Numbered from the stretch's first letter, positions 10,506 through 19,844 are shown. The stretch: DNA of 64,000 bases from Devosia sp. FJ2-5-3 (GCF_029201545.1 NZ_CP104007.1:1274501-1338500), one strand, 5' to 3'. The notes: a model not told the origin generated them from the sequence alone. Numbers and translations: made by a program.

Positions 10506-10991
10506 ATGAGATTGAAGCGCTCGGGATGCCCGATCAATCTGACTTTGGAAACCTTTGGCGATCGATGGAGCCTGATCATTCTGCGTGACACCATGTTCGG
10601 TGGTCGTCGTCGAAGCTTCCGATCGTTTCTGACCGAAAGTATGGAAGGCATCGCTTCCAACATCCTTTCAGATCGCCTGCAGCGGTTAACCGCAAGCGGA
10701 CTTCTCACACGTGCCGCTGACCCTGGTCACAAGCAACGGGTTGTTTATAGCTTGACAGAAAGCGCCATAGAGCTGGTTCCGCTCATGGCCTTTATGGGAA
10801 CCTGGGGCATTCGCCATGCCTTACCGTCCATCGAGCTATCAACGCGTGCACAGGTCCTTGAAGATGGCGGCCCTCAACTCTGGGCAGAGTTCATGGATGA
10901 GCTGCGGCACATTCATTTGGGTTCGCCAGCGCCGCAATGCTCCGCTCTGGCAAAGATGCAGTCGGCTTACGAAGCCTCCATTCTTGCATAG
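10506..10991 (+). CDS. HxlR family transcriptional regulator
   Basis: 161 residues from ATG 10506, with GGAGAG 5 bases upstream. The winged-helix core is clear: CPINLTLETFGDRWSLIILRD, then RRSFRSFL and IASNILSDRLQRLTASGLL, the recognition helix region, then a wing (HKQRVVYSLTESA). The single Cys near the N-terminus is where redox- or aldehyde-sensing HxlR members have their reactive Cys. It is divergent from the reductase gene. Confidence 0.9.
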   Translation: MRLKRSGCPINLTLETFGDRWSLIILRDTMFGGRRRSFRSFLTESMEGIASNILSDRLQRLTASGLLTRAADPGHKQRVVYSLTESAIELVPLMAFMGTWGIRHALPSIELSTRAQVLEDGGPQLWAEFMDELRHIHLGSPAPQCSALAKMQSAYEASILA

Positions 10992-11211
10992 CATGGAACA
11001 GTCTTATTGGCAGAACTTGCAGCAGCACTAACCTTCACAAATGGGGTGAAATGCGGATCGTCTACTTCTGGTATGTGGCGGGGTAAACCGGACACTACCC
11101 AAATTTCGTATTGAGTTGGATTTGCACCGGAGTTGTTCACCATCGAGGCTATTGCGATTGCCGGATAGGGAAAGTGGTGCAGAAATCCTGATTTTGAACT
11201 ACGCTAGGAGA

Positions 11212-11616
11212 ATGCAGGAGCTGCTCTCGACATATCAGTCTTATCTCGATTGTCTCAACGCACAGGATTGGTCTCGTCTTGGCGATTTCGTGCATGACGA
11301 GGTAAGCCATAATGGGCGACTGTTTGGACTAGCAGGCTACCGTGTGATGCTGGAAAACGATTTTCAGCAAATACCCGATCTCCAATTTAGGGCTGAACTG
11401 CTAGTCTGTGAGCCGCCCTTCGTCGCAGCTCGCCTTTGGTTCAATTGCTCGCCAAAGGGTAATTTCCTCGGGCTCGCACTTAACGGCAGGACCGTGTCGT
11501 TCGCTGAAAACATTTTCTACGAGTTTGACGGCGACAAAATCAAAACAGCGTGGTCGGTGTCGATAAAACTGCCATCGAAGATCAGCTTCCATAGTGAACA
11601 TTGCCCGCCAGGGTGA
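11212..11616 (+). CDS. SnoaL-like ester cyclase family protein
   Basis: 134 residues from ATG 11212. The start MQELLSTYQSYLDCLNAQDW is typical of this family, though AGGAG sits very close to the ATG; the frame is open further upstream. SnoaL-like proteins have a cone-shaped alpha+beta barrel fold, and their substrates vary widely. Seen here: the helix with DWSRLGDFV, the HNGRLFGLAGYRVML segment and a closing strand set. No linked pathway is visible. Confidence 0.75.
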   Translation: MQELLSTYQSYLDCLNAQDWSRLGDFVHDEVSHNGRLFGLAGYRVMLENDFQQIPDLQFRAELLVCEPPFVAARLWFNCSPKGNFLGLALNGRTVSFAENIFYEFDGDKIKTAWSVSIKLPSKISFHSEHCPPG

Positions 11617-11816
11617 GGCAGCTTTCGGGATTGCTGATCGCAAACTTGAACGGCCGAGATGGGGTCGAAAACCGCCGTTTGAGAGATACATCAAAACCGG
11701 CGATGCAGCGAGTGAGTTGGGCTGCTTCTTGGTTCGGTCGAGACGTTCGAGACAAGTCAGGGCGGTGACCAGGGTTGGACCAGGGTTGACCCGGCCTTCG
11801 GACCGCAAATGCGAAA

Positions 11817-11841
11817 ACACCGCAGCCGGGGGCTGCGGTGT
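11817..11841 (-). terminator. intrinsic terminator of the pnt operon
   Basis: Perfect 11-bp stem (ACACCGCAGCC at 11817-11827, GGCTGCGGTGT at 11831-11841) with a 3-nt loop, followed on the minus strand by TTTT. It lies 27 bp past the pntB stop. Confidence 0.8.
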
Positions 11842-11867
11842 GGGAGGTGTTGGCGCTGTGAGAAGTT

Positions 11868-13259
11868 TCAGGCTTCCTTGACTTCGGCGGCGAGCTGGAT
11901 CAGCGACTGCTTGGCGTCGCCGAAGAGCATGGAGGTCTTGGGGTCGAAGAACAGATCGTTCTCGACGCCCGAAAAACCCTTGCCCGGACCGCGCTTCATG
12001 GCGATGACGCTCTGGGCTTCCGAGACCTTGAGGATCGGCATGCCGTAGATCGGCGAGGACGGGTTGGTGTTGGCAGCCGGGTTGACCACGTCGTTGGCGC
12101 CGATGACGAGCACGACGTCGGTCTCGGCGAACTTCTCGTTGATCTCGTCCATGTCGATGAGCTTGTCATAAGCCACACCGGCTTCGGCGAGCAGCACGTT
12201 CATGTGGCCGGGCATGCGGCCGGCAACGGGGTGGATCGCAAATTTTACGTCGCCACCGCGCTTTTCGATGAGATCGGCAAGCTCACGCACCTGATGCTGG
12301 GCCTGGCTGACGGCGAGGCCGTAGCCGGGGACGATCACCACGCGCTTGGCATAGGCGAGGCGCAGGGCAGCGTCTTCGGACGACACCGCGGACATTTCGC
12401 CACCGGTCGCGCCGGCCGGGCCGGCGGCAGCGGCGGTTGCGTCGGAGCCAAAGGCGCCGAACAGGACGTTGGCAAAGGACCGGTTCATGGCCTTGGACAT
12501 GGCGATGGAGAGGATGATGCCGCTGGCGCCATCGAGTGCGCCGACGATGATCAGGATGTTGTTGTTGAGCGCGAAACCGGTCGCCACGGCGGCAAGGCCG
12601 GCATAGGCGTTGAGCAGCGAGACCACCACCGGCATGTCGGCGCCACCGATCGGCAGAACGATGAGCACGCCGATGGCCAGCGACACGATCAGCATGACGA
12701 TGAAGATCGGCCAGGCATCGGGAACAATGATCATCCAGACCAGCCCGGCGACGGCGATGCCGAGCAGGATGAAGTTGGAGATGTTCTGGAAGGGGAAGGT
12801 GATCGGCTTTTGCGGCAACCAGCCTTGCAGCTTGCCGGCGGCCATGATCGAGCCGGTCACGGTCAGGCCACCGAGCAGCACTTCGAGGGCGAGGGCGGCA
12901 ACGTGGCCGCTATCGAGGTGATTGGTGGTGAAGCCGTGGTGGTATTCGCCCAGACCCACGAGGGTTGCGGCAAGCGCGCCGAAGGCGTGGCTGATGGCGA
13001 TACGCTGCGGCATGGCCGTCATCGGCACGAACATGCCGAGCGGATAGCCGATGGCGGCACCGGCGACGATGCCGACGACGATCCATTGATATTCAATGAT
13101 GCGGGCGTGGAAGAGCGTTGCCACAACGGCGATGAGCATGCCGAGGGCGGCCATCTGCATGCCGCGGCGCGCCGTTTCCGGGCGACCGAGCACGCGCAGC
13201 GCGTTGATGAAGAAGAATGCCGCTACAAGGTAGGCGAGCTGAATAAAGATATCGGTCAT
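11868..13259 (-). CDS. pntB: NAD(P) transhydrogenase subunit beta
   Basis: 463 residues. With PntAA and PntAB it forms the proton-pumping transhydrogenase of the inner membrane, which uses the proton gradient to make NADPH from NADH. The N-terminal half has about nine hydrophobic helices; the C-terminal third is the NADP-binding domain III (VIVPGYGLAVSQAQ, then HPVAGRMPGHMNVLLAEA and VLVIGANDVVNPAA). Its start overlaps the pntAB stop by 4 bp. Confidence 0.96.
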   Translation of the reverse strand: MTDIFIQLAYLVAAFFFINALRVLGRPETARRGMQMAALGMLIAVVATLFHARIIEYQWIVVGIVAGAAIGYPLGMFVPMTAMPQRIAISHAFGALAATLVGLGEYHHGFTTNHLDSGHVAALALEVLLGGLTVTGSIMAAGKLQGWLPQKPITFPFQNISNFILLGIAVAGLVWMIIVPDAWPIFIVMLIVSLAIGVLIVLPIGGADMPVVVSLLNAYAGLAAVATGFALNNNILIIVGALDGASGIILSIAMSKAMNRSFANVLFGAFGSDATAAAAGPAGATGGEMSAVSSEDAALRLAYAKRVVIVPGYGLAVSQAQHQVRELADLIEKRGGDVKFAIHPVAGRMPGHMNVLLAEAGVAYDKLIDMDEINEKFAETDVVLVIGANDVVNPAANTNPSSPIYGMPILKVSEAQSVIAMKRGPGKGFSGVENDLFFDPKTSMLFGDAKQSLIQLAAEVKEA

Positions 13260-13564
13260 TTCGCTGCCTTATCGGCCTTCTTGTTGTCGGACTTGAACAT
13301 GGCCAGCATGCGGTCGGTGATCAGGAAGCCGCCGACGACGTTGGCCATGGCCATGGCCACGGCGATGGTGCCGAAAATGGTGCCGAGCCAGCCGTGATTG
13401 GCGCCGGCCAGAACCAGCGATGCCACGAGCGAAATGCCGGACATGGCGTTGGTGGCGGCCATCAGCGGGGTGTGCAGGAGCGGGGGGACGCGGTGGATGG
13501 TCATGAGGCCAACAAAGCTGGCCAGCAGGAACACGAAGAGTTGGATGATTGTCGTTTCGGGCAT
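13256..13564 (-). CDS. pntAB: NAD(P) transhydrogenase alpha subunit, membrane part
   Basis: 102 residues with three hydrophobic helices (FVFLLASFVGLMTIHRVPPLLHT at the start), matching the membrane tail that is fused to PntA in E. coli but separate in many Alphaproteobacteria. It sits between pntAA and pntB and overlaps pntB by 4 bp, which fixes its role. Confidence 0.93.
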   Translation of the reverse strand: MPETTIIQLFVFLLASFVGLMTIHRVPPLLHTPLMAATNAMSGISLVASLVLAGANHGWLGTIFGTIAVAMAMANVVGGFLITDRMLAMFKSDNKKADKAAK

Positions 13565-13579
13565 GATCCTGCCTCCGGG

Positions 13580-14689
13580 TTAAGCGGCCGCGCGAGCAGG
13601 CATTGCCTGGCCGCCAGCGAGGGCATCGAGGATTTCGTCGCCGGCTGTGAGGTTGAGCGCGCCGTCCTTGCAGAGGTGCGTCAGAAGCGTGCGCATATTG
13701 CCGCTGTAGAGGCGGCTTGAATCGGTGGGCGCGGCGCTCGGCAGATTGGTCGGGCCCAGAACGGTGACGCGGCCGTGGCGCACGACTTCGTCGGGCTGGG
13801 TGATGGTGACATTGCCGCCGGTTTCGGCAGCCATGTCCACGATCACCGTGCCCGGGGTCATGGCGGCGATGGTTTCATCGTCGATCAGGATGGGCGCGGC
13901 GCGGCCGGGGATCTGGGCGCTGGTGATGATCAGATTTGTGCGCGACAGCGAGGCGGTCAGGGCGCGGCGGAGGCGGGCCTGCTGATCGTCGCTCTGGGCG
14001 GCCGCATAGCCACCGGTGCCTTCGGCCTTTGCGTCGGGAACGTCGGGGAAGACGAACTCGGCGCCAAGGCTTTCCACCTGCTCGCGGGCCGCTTCACGAA
14101 CGTCAAAGCCATAGGTGACGGCGCCGAGGCGGCGGGCGGTGGCGAGGGCCTGAAGGCCGGCAACGCCGGCGCCGAGCGCGATCATCTTCGCCGGGCGAAC
14201 GATGCCGGCAGCCGTGGTCATCATCGGCAGGAGGGTGTCGAGGTAGCGGGCGCCTTCGAGTACGGCTGCGTAGCCGGCTATGGACGCCTGGGAGGAGAGG
14301 ACGTCCATGCTCTGGGCGCGGGTGATGCGCGGGAGGCGCTCCATGCCGAGATGGAGGATCTGGGCCTTGGCGGCCGCCTCGGTGACGGCAGTGTCGCGTC
14401 CGCCGAGCGAAATCAGCACCTTGCCAGGGACAAAGCCGGCAAAATCGGGCGCGCGCACGGAAAGGACAAGGTCGGCGCCGGCAATGGCTTCGGCGCGGGT
14501 CGAAATCCGGCCGCCCGCAGTGGTGTAGTCGTCGTCGATGAAGCCGGCGTTCAGGCCTGCGCCTGCCTCAACGACGATGTCGTATTGGCTGAGCTTGCCG
14601 ATGTCTGCCGGCACAAGCGCCACGCGGCGTTCGCCCTGCGCCGTCTCTTTCAGCACTGCGACGACGGGCTTTCGCGTGATGTGTACCAT
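13580..14689 (-). CDS. pntAA: NAD(P) transhydrogenase alpha subunit, NAD-binding part
   Basis: 369 residues; soluble domain I that binds NAD(H). The start KETAQGERRVALVPADI and the Rossmann turn ALGAGVAGLQALATARRLGA are those of the alanine dehydrogenase/PNT family. The protein stops before any membrane segment, the split form. ATG 14689 is preceded by GGAGAGGA at a good distance. First gene of pntAA-pntAB-pntB. Confidence 0.95.
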   Translation of the reverse strand: MVHITRKPVVAVLKETAQGERRVALVPADIGKLSQYDIVVEAGAGLNAGFIDDDYTTAGGRISTRAEAIAGADLVLSVRAPDFAGFVPGKVLISLGGRDTAVTEAAAKAQILHLGMERLPRITRAQSMDVLSSQASIAGYAAVLEGARYLDTLLPMMTTAAGIVRPAKMIALGAGVAGLQALATARRLGAVTYGFDVREAAREQVESLGAEFVFPDVPDAKAEGTGGYAAAQSDDQQARLRRALTASLSRTNLIITSAQIPGRAAPILIDDETIAAMTPGTVIVDMAAETGGNVTITQPDEVVRHGRVTVLGPTNLPSAAPTDSSRLYSGNMRTLLTHLCKDGALNLTAGDEILDALAGGQAMPARAAA

Positions 14690-15279
14690 TAGAAATCCTC
14701 TCCAAAAGCCGTGGCGCGCGAACGCAGCCCTACTGGCAGCCGGGGAGTATTTCCATGTCAGGCAGAGTCGTCTCCTCGCCGAAGGGCGTAAGACGTTGGG
14801 CGTAAAAAACTATTAATGGACGTTTTTGGTTTCGGTCGTTCGATCGTGGCTCGTCGGCACACATTCGCGTGATCGCGCCGGCCGGAGCAGAGCATTGAGA
14901 CGAGACCGAAAGTCGCACGAGCCGCTTGTCGCTGCGGTCTAGTCTTTGCCGGATTGCCTGCAAGACCAAGAGGAGCGCCGGCTGAAAGATCGATTGCTGG
15001 GCGGGTCCCTAGAGCGGCAAAGCAAAACGCGCCGCTATACTGGCCGTCGCCGGCGTCGATATTGTCGTTTCGCGCTGCCCCAAGCGGAGTTTTTGCCGAA
15101 GTTATCCCCAGCAGGGGACCGATAGGGCAAGCATAGTAGAATCGGCAGGCTTCATCAGATGCCAATCGGAGATGGCGGCATCTGCTCTCGGCACCAGTCG
15201 GATGGGAGCCCACAGAATGCGCCCGTCAATTGGGTCCTTGGCCCGATGCAAAAAATTCCGAAAGATGTGTTGGCTTAAG
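14690..15279. other. 590-bp spacer without a convincing gene
   Basis: Lies between the divergent pntAA and diguanylate cyclase genes and must hold both promoters. The open frames in it have no family features or ribosome sites. No strong hairpin or repeat was noticed. Confidence 0.5.
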
Positions 15280-16116
15280 ATGGTCGAGGCAGGAGGACAT
15301 GGGATTGGGTTTGGTCGTCTGGATCTTCAGGCACGGTTGAATGCCTGGCTGCTCCGTGTGGGCAAATGGCGGGTCGTGGCCGCGATCACCATGCTCTGCG
15401 TCGTTGCCTCCGTGTTGATGACCTGGTTTGCCAATGCAGTCTTCATGCCCCATGTTCCGGTCGAGGAGCGGCTCTACATCTCGGCCGTGGCGCCCCTGAT
15501 CATTGCACCGCCGATCAGCGCCGCGGTGCTTTCGCTGCTCTACCAGCTGGCCGAGGCGCGGGCTGCGCTCGTGACCATGTCGGAAACCGATCCGCTGACC
15601 GGGGTGGGCAATCGGCGGTATTTTCTCGAACGGGCCCGGCTGGCCCTCGCGGAGAGTGCGGCCAATGGCAAGTCGGCCAGCATCATCCTGCTCGATATCG
15701 ACAAATTCAAACGTCTCAACGACAGCTATGGCCATGCCCTGGGCGACGAGGCGATCATGGTGGTAGCCAATGTCTGCCGGCAGGGCCTGCGGGCGGGGGA
15801 CGTCTTCTGCCGCTGGGGCGGGGAAGAGTTCATCGTGCTGCTTCCCGCTGCGGGGCTCAGAGCGGCTTGCGGCCTGGCAGAGCGGCTGCGGGCCAGCGTT
15901 GCCGCGACCGCCATAAAGGGTGTGCCCGAAGGCGTAACGATCAGCCTGGGTGTCGCCGAGTTGCGCAGCGGCACGGAAACGCTCGACCAGATGATCGCCA
16001 ATGCCGATCGCCAGCTCTACCTGGCCAAGGATCTGGGGCGGAACCGGGTTGAGCCGATGGACCCCGCCTGGGCGCTCGAGGGATCAAACGCGCGGATCAG
16101 ATCGCCGGAAGACTGA
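15280..16116 (+). CDS. membrane diguanylate cyclase (GGDEF)
   Basis: About 278 residues if it starts at ATG 15280. The start is uncertain: the ribosome site is weak, an AGGAGG lies inside the frame at 15291, and the frame is open to 15172. Two hydrophobic helices (VVAAITMLCVVASVLMTW and ISAVAPLIIAPPISAAVL) precede the domain. DPLTGVGNRR opens the GGDEF domain. The active loop is GGEEF, with the inhibitory RAGD site exactly five residues before it. It should make cyclic di-GMP and be subject to product inhibition. Confidence 0.9.
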   Translation: MVEAGGHGIGFGRLDLQARLNAWLLRVGKWRVVAAITMLCVVASVLMTWFANAVFMPHVPVEERLYISAVAPLIIAPPISAAVLSLLYQLAEARAALVTMSETDPLTGVGNRRYFLERARLALAESAANGKSASIILLDIDKFKRLNDSYGHALGDEAIMVVANVCRQGLRAGDVFCRWGGEEFIVLLPAAGLRAACGLAERLRASVAATAIKGVPEGVTISLGVAELRSGTETLDQMIANADRQLYLAKDLGRNRVEPMDPAWALEGSNARIRSPED

Positions 16117-16173
16117 GCCACAGCCGGGCAATCCGGCCTGCCTGATATCACGACAGGCCGGATATATCAGATG

Positions 16174-16572
16174 TCAGGCGGCCAGAGGCGAGCGGGCGGC
16201 GCTGGGTGCTGGGGACCAGACAATCCAGGCGAAGATGAGCACGCCGAGGAAGGTCAGCAGCGAGCTGCCGGCCACGATCGGCACCATGGCGGCATTGCCC
16301 AGAAGCAGGAAATAGAGCGACAGGCTCATGACGAAGACGCCGACGGTATAGACGAGGTATTGCGCCATCGGCAGGCGGCCCGCGGCCTTGGCCGGGTTCA
16401 ATGCGTAATAGCCGCCGAACAGCGCGCTGGTGACCCAGCCGAGCAGGTTGATATGGGCGTGCGCGCCGATGACGTTGTGCTCGCCACTAATCGACATCAT
16501 CAGACCAAGGCCGATCCCGGCGATCAGGAATAATATAGCCGTGCGGAAATAGAGATTTGATATGTTTGGCAT
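16174..16572 (-). CDS. small heme-copper oxidase subunit I-like membrane protein
   Basis: 132 residues with four hydrophobic helices. The segment EHNVIGAHAHINLLGW resembles the heme-ligand helix region of the cytochrome oxidase/NorB subunit I family, though the protein is far too short for a complete subunit. Such orphan proteins are known in Alphaproteobacteria without an assigned function. ATG 16572 has a strong GGGAGGAG site. No oxidase genes lie nearby. Confidence 0.7.
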   Translation of the reverse strand: MPNISNLYFRTAILFLIAGIGLGLMMSISGEHNVIGAHAHINLLGWVTSALFGGYYALNPAKAAGRLPMAQYLVYTVGVFVMSLSLYFLLLGNAAMVPIVAGSSLLTFLGVLIFAWIVWSPAPSAARSPLAA

Positions 16573-16724
16573 GAAGCTCCTCCCAGAGCGGGCACGGGAT
16601 CTCGATCTGCCGTGCCGCTGGGCAAATCTATGCCGTTTTCATGCCCTCGGGAAGCCAGCTCAGTTGGCCCCCATTGCCCCTGAGGCCCGCTGGCGTGCGG
16701 CGCCAGCAGGCCCAGGTGAAGGGT

Positions 16725-17213
16725 TCAATCCAGAAGCGTATCGGGCACCTTGCCGCCATTGGCGGCGATCTGGGCGAGGACCTGCTTATGGAGCCAGATA
16801 TTCATCGTGGCGCTGTCGGATTTGTCGCCGCTATAGCCGAGTTCGTCGGCCAGTTCCTTGCGCGCCGTCAGGGAGGAATCAACGCCGATTGCCTTGAGCA
16901 GGTCGACGATGGAGGTTTTCCAGTTCAGCGTCTGGCCCGATGCGGCGACTGCGGCATCGAGGATTGCAGCGACATCGACCTGCGTGGCGGCCACTGGACT
17001 AGCCGATGGAGCCGGGGCAGTGCCGGCAGGCGCTGGCTGTCCGGCGTTGGCCGGGGCTTGCTGCGGGGAGGGCGCGGCAGTGGGGGCCGTGGCGGCGGCC
17101 GGGGCCGCTGGTGACGAGGCGGGTGCGGCCGCCGGCTTCGCAGCGGCGACGGGAATGGCCGCAGATGCGGGAGTTCCGAAGATCTTGGCCTTGATATCGT
17201 CCAGGAAGCCCAT
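16725..17213 (-). CDS. DUF3597 family protein
   Basis: 162 residues from ATG 17213 (MGFLDDIKAKIFG), preceded by AGAGGT. An open frame upstream is ignored because it has no start signal. The first third ends in an Ala/Pro-rich linker of about 60 residues. The C-terminal part (VDVAAILDAAVAASGQTLNW to the end) is the DUF3597 domain, a compact helical unit of unknown function with an NMR structure in the family. Confidence 0.88.
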   Translation of the reverse strand: MGFLDDIKAKIFGTPASAAIPVAAAKPAAAPASSPAAPAAATAPTAAPSPQQAPANAGQPAPAGTAPAPSASPVAATQVDVAAILDAAVAASGQTLNWKTSIVDLLKAIGVDSSLTARKELADELGYSGDKSDSATMNIWLHKQVLAQIAANGGKVPDTLLD

Positions 17214-17388
17214 GGTGTAACCTCTGTGTTGATGCCGTTGAACTGAAGGAAAGTCTGACGGCGAAATAAAGGCGGGGTGCTTTCTTGCCAAAATGGCTGC
17301 GAGCGCCCTGTCGGGCGAGTCTGGATCGAGGCGGCTCGTTCGTCGTGAGCACAGGGCGGGGCAAGGGGCCGCCGCGGGAGAGACAAAG

Positions 17389-17760
17389 ATGAAGATTGCA
17401 GGTTGGGTATTGAGCGGGCTGATCGGGCTGTTCCTGGCAATCGCCTCGGCGGGGCCGAAAATCATGGGGATCGAGGCGGCACTGGAGCCGATGGAAGTGG
17501 TGGGCTGGCCTATCAAATATCTGCCGTTGATCGCGGCGATCGAGATCGGATGCGTGATCCTCTTTCTCATTCCGCGCACGGCGCTGCTGGGTGCCGTGCT
17601 GACCACGGGATTGCTGGGCGCAGCTTTGGCGGCCAATCTGCGGGTCGACAATCCGCTCTTCAGCCATACCCTGTTCAGCATCTATCTGGGCATTGCGGTG
17701 TGGGTGGCGCTGTGGATGCGCGATGACCGGGTTCGGCAGGTGTTCCCGCTCGTGGCCTGA
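17389..17760 (+). CDS. DoxX-like membrane protein
   Basis: 123 residues from ATG 17389 after GGGAGAG. Four hydrophobic helices are evident (start MKIAGWVLSGLIGLFLAIA, then YLPLIAAIEIGCVILFLI, ALLGAVLTTGLLGAALAA and SIYLGIAVWVALWM). The pattern fits DoxX_2-like proteins of unknown function. It is divergent from the DUF3597 gene. Confidence 0.75.
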   Translation: MKIAGWVLSGLIGLFLAIASAGPKIMGIEAALEPMEVVGWPIKYLPLIAAIEIGCVILFLIPRTALLGAVLTTGLLGAALAANLRVDNPLFSHTLFSIYLGIAVWVALWMRDDRVRQVFPLVA

Positions 17761-17768
17761 GCCGGAGT

Positions 17769-18506
17769 TCAGCCCGGCACGAACCGGCGCATGGCGCTGG
17801 CGTGCTGGGCGGCGAATTCGAGGCGACGGATCCATTGCACGGGGTCTTCGTCCCCGCTATCCGCGTCAGCGCCGAATTCCTCCAGCGTTCGGTAGAAGAG
17901 GGCGTCGGACTGGGTATAGCCGAGCGAGAGGCCGGCGCGCCGCGCCAGAAGTGGCCACTCCACGTCATTGGCGAGGGTATCGACCCGGCTCTCAGCGACT
18001 ATCAACGCGATGGCCCGGGGCGAGAGGCGCCGAATGGCGAACATCAGATCCCAATTGTCGCCGGTCAGCAGGGCATGGGCGTGGTTGACGAGCGCCTCGG
18101 TTTCGCGAAGGCGACGGGGCTCCGCCGCAAGGGCCCGGGGCGAACGCCCGACGACGAGACAATCGAGATCTGGCTGCAGGTCGAGGACGCGCTGCAGATC
18201 GCCCGGTCCGTGATGCAGCCAACGCAGGACATGATCGAAATCGGTATAGAGCGCCGCATTTTCCGCTCCGGCCAAGGCCAGGGCATCCCGCCGCGCCTTG
18301 CCGATCATGGCTTCGCTGGCGGGGTGGACCATAATGGCTCCGCCGGTCTGGCCCAGGGCGTCGATGGTTCTGGGATCCGTGGCGTCGGAAACGTTGAAGG
18401 CGAGGTGCGCGAAACTGGAACGCAGGGGCCCCGACAAGGAAACGGTCGCCTCTGCGAGGCGACCGATGGGGTCGTGGACGGTTGCGGCCAGGGCAACCAA
18501 GCTCAT
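17769..18506 (-). CDS. conserved hypothetical protein, possibly GT-A-like
   Basis: 245 residues, family not recognised. A central stretch with AALYTDFDHVLRWLHH and LDCLVVGRSPRAL recalls nucleotide-sugar-binding folds, where a D-x-D pair binds metal, but the similarity is weak. No signal peptide is present. It starts 3 bp after the stop of the SH3/crystallin-like gene and so may share its transcript. Confidence 0.65.
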   Translation of the reverse strand: MSLVALAATVHDPIGRLAEATVSLSGPLRSSFAHLAFNVSDATDPRTIDALGQTGGAIMVHPASEAMIGKARRDALALAGAENAALYTDFDHVLRWLHHGPGDLQRVLDLQPDLDCLVVGRSPRALAAEPRRLRETEALVNHAHALLTGDNWDLMFAIRRLSPRAIALIVAESRVDTLANDVEWPLLARRAGLSLGYTQSDALFYRTLEEFGADADSGDEDPVQWIRRLEFAAQHASAMRRFVPG

Positions 18507-18509
18507 GGA

Positions 18510-19082
18510 TCAGTAGACGCGGATCGAGGAGAGATTGCGGTTCAGATAGCGATCAAGGACCAGCTGGCTCTCGACAATGCGCTCGCAATAGGAGTGGAAC
18601 TTGCGCTCGCGGCAGGCGGCGGCGGAAACATTGCCGCTGATCTTGACTGAGGCGAAGCTGTTGTCGACGCCGTGCAGGGCCAGATCGGGGAAGACTTCGC
18701 CGGGACCGGCGCAGAAGGAGGAGCCGGAATAATTGGTGCCCGTGTAAAAGCACGCGGAGCCGGGGCCGCCAGCGGGATAATTGGGCTGGATGGCAAATAG
18801 CGGGCCTTCTGGCGACAGGCCGAAGCCGACGCGTTCAAGGGACGTCCAGCCGCGCCCGCCAGGGCCATCAACGAGGCACCAGACCTTCTGGCAGCGCAGA
18901 ACCTTGATGGCGGCGTTTTCGGCGATATTGCCGGTGACCGCATAGGCCGCGCCCGGTCCGTCGCGCAGGCTGAGGGGCTGACGAGCCCAACCATGCGAGC
19001 CGGTGACCGATTCCGCCATGGAAGGCGAAACGACGGAGACCATAATCGTCAGGGCGAGGAGGAGGCGCTGGAACAGTTTCAT
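18510..19082 (-). CDS. secreted SH3b protein with beta/gamma-crystallin-like C-terminus (copy 1)
   Basis: 190 residues from ATG 19082 (MKLFQRLLLALTI), chosen because it opens a clear signal peptide ending PSMA. Next comes an SH3b domain (RQPLSLRDGPGAAYAV), then a cysteine-bearing domain starting ACFYTGTNYSGSSFC and ending NRNLSSIRVY. That pattern (CFY-x-NF-x-G-x-SFC ... SV.V) matches beta/gamma-crystallin folds, including I36-type peptidase inhibitors. It is the third of three consecutive paralogs on this strand. Confidence 0.78.
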   Translation of the reverse strand: MKLFQRLLLALTIMVSVVSPSMAESVTGSHGWARQPLSLRDGPGAAYAVTGNIAENAAIKVLRCQKVWCLVDGPGGRGWTSLERVGFGLSPEGPLFAIQPNYPAGGPGSACFYTGTNYSGSSFCAGPGEVFPDLALHGVDNSFASVKISGNVSAAACRERKFHSYCERIVESQLVLDRYLNRNLSSIRVY

Positions 19083-19156
19083 TGAAGCGTCCGATTGCGA
19101 ATGTGGCGCGGACATTAACGCTTCATCGGCGATTGTCAAAGAGGCATAGCGAAAAA

Positions 19157-19182
19157 GCATCGCCTCCCGAAGGAGGCGATGC
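19157..19182 (-). terminator. intrinsic terminator between SH3 genes
   Basis: Perfect 11-bp stem (GCATCGCCTCC at 19157-19167, GGAGGCGATGC at 19172-19182), a 4-nt loop and TTTTT on the minus strand. It ends the transcript of the gene at 19200-19844. Confidence 0.85.
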
Positions 19183-19199
19183 CCTGTCGCAGCAAGGGG

Positions 19200-19844
19200 T
19201 CAACGGACGCGGACCGAGATGATGTAATCGTCGAAATCACCCAGCGAAGTGGCGCTGGTGGTGTAGGTGCGGCAATCGCGGTAATTGGCTTCCGCGCAGA
19301 CCTGAACTGAGTAGCCGCCGGGGTTGTCGATCGAGGAGATGCGGTCGGCCCAGTCGCGCAGGTCACGTGTGCTTTCGCCCGGGCCCATGCAGAAGCTGGT
19401 GCCGCGGAAATTGGTGCGATCGTAGAAGCAGACATCGCTGACGGGGGCGGGCTGCGGACGGACCACGACGGGCGGGCGCTGATCGCCGACGCCGATATTG
19501 ATCGAGGGGCCGCCGGGGACATTGAAGCCGAAGGAAATGCCTGGCTGGGCCGGGTTTACGGTGCGGCCGCCGGCATTGAGATAGGTGGCGGACACCCAGC
19601 CGTCAGGGCCGGGCTTGCTGATGTAGCACCAGGAGCCATCGCAACGCTGCACATCGACCTGCTGGCCGCGGCGGGCGGTGTCGACAACAGCATAATTGGT
19701 GCCGGGGCCGGAGCGCACATTCACATTGCTCGTAATGGTCCCTGGCGCAGCCTGGGCGGCGGGAAGGAAGACGACGACGGCAGTGGCGGCGACGGCAATG
19801 CCGGTGGCGAAATTGAGCAATTTCTTGCGGGTGTAGCGGTTCAT
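19200..19844 (-). CDS. secreted SH3b protein with beta/gamma-crystallin-like C-terminus (copy 2)
   Basis: 214 residues from ATG 19844 (MNRYTRKKLLNFATG). The signal peptide ends AAQA. An SH3b domain (SNVNVRSGPGTNYAVV), a Gly/Pro-rich linker and the crystallin-like domain (VCFYDRTNFRGTSFCMG ... DDYIISVRVR) follow in order. Four or more cysteines suggest disulfides in the periplasm or outside the cell. Function unknown; inhibitor or wall-binding roles are possible. Confidence 0.78.
   Translation of the reverse strand: MNRYTRKKLLNFATGIAVAATAVVVFLPAAQAAPGTITSNVNVRSGPGTNYAVVDTARRGQQVDVQRCDGSWCYISKPGPDGWVSATYLNAGGRTVNPAQPGISFGFNVPGGPSINIGVGDQRPPVVVRPQPAPVSDVCFYDRTNFRGTSFCMGPGESTRDLRDWADRISSIDNPGGYSVQVCAEANYRDCRTYTTSATSLGDFDDYIISVRVR

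Noticed and set aside
14758..15213. 151-codon open frame on the minus strand between pntAA and the GGDEF gene
   Set aside because: No ribosome site, no family pattern and a mixed composition; it covers the likely promoter region.
17214..17681. Upstream extension of the DUF3597 frame
   Set aside because: It overlaps the DoxX gene on the other strand, and the family start MGFLDDIK with a ribosome site is at 17213.
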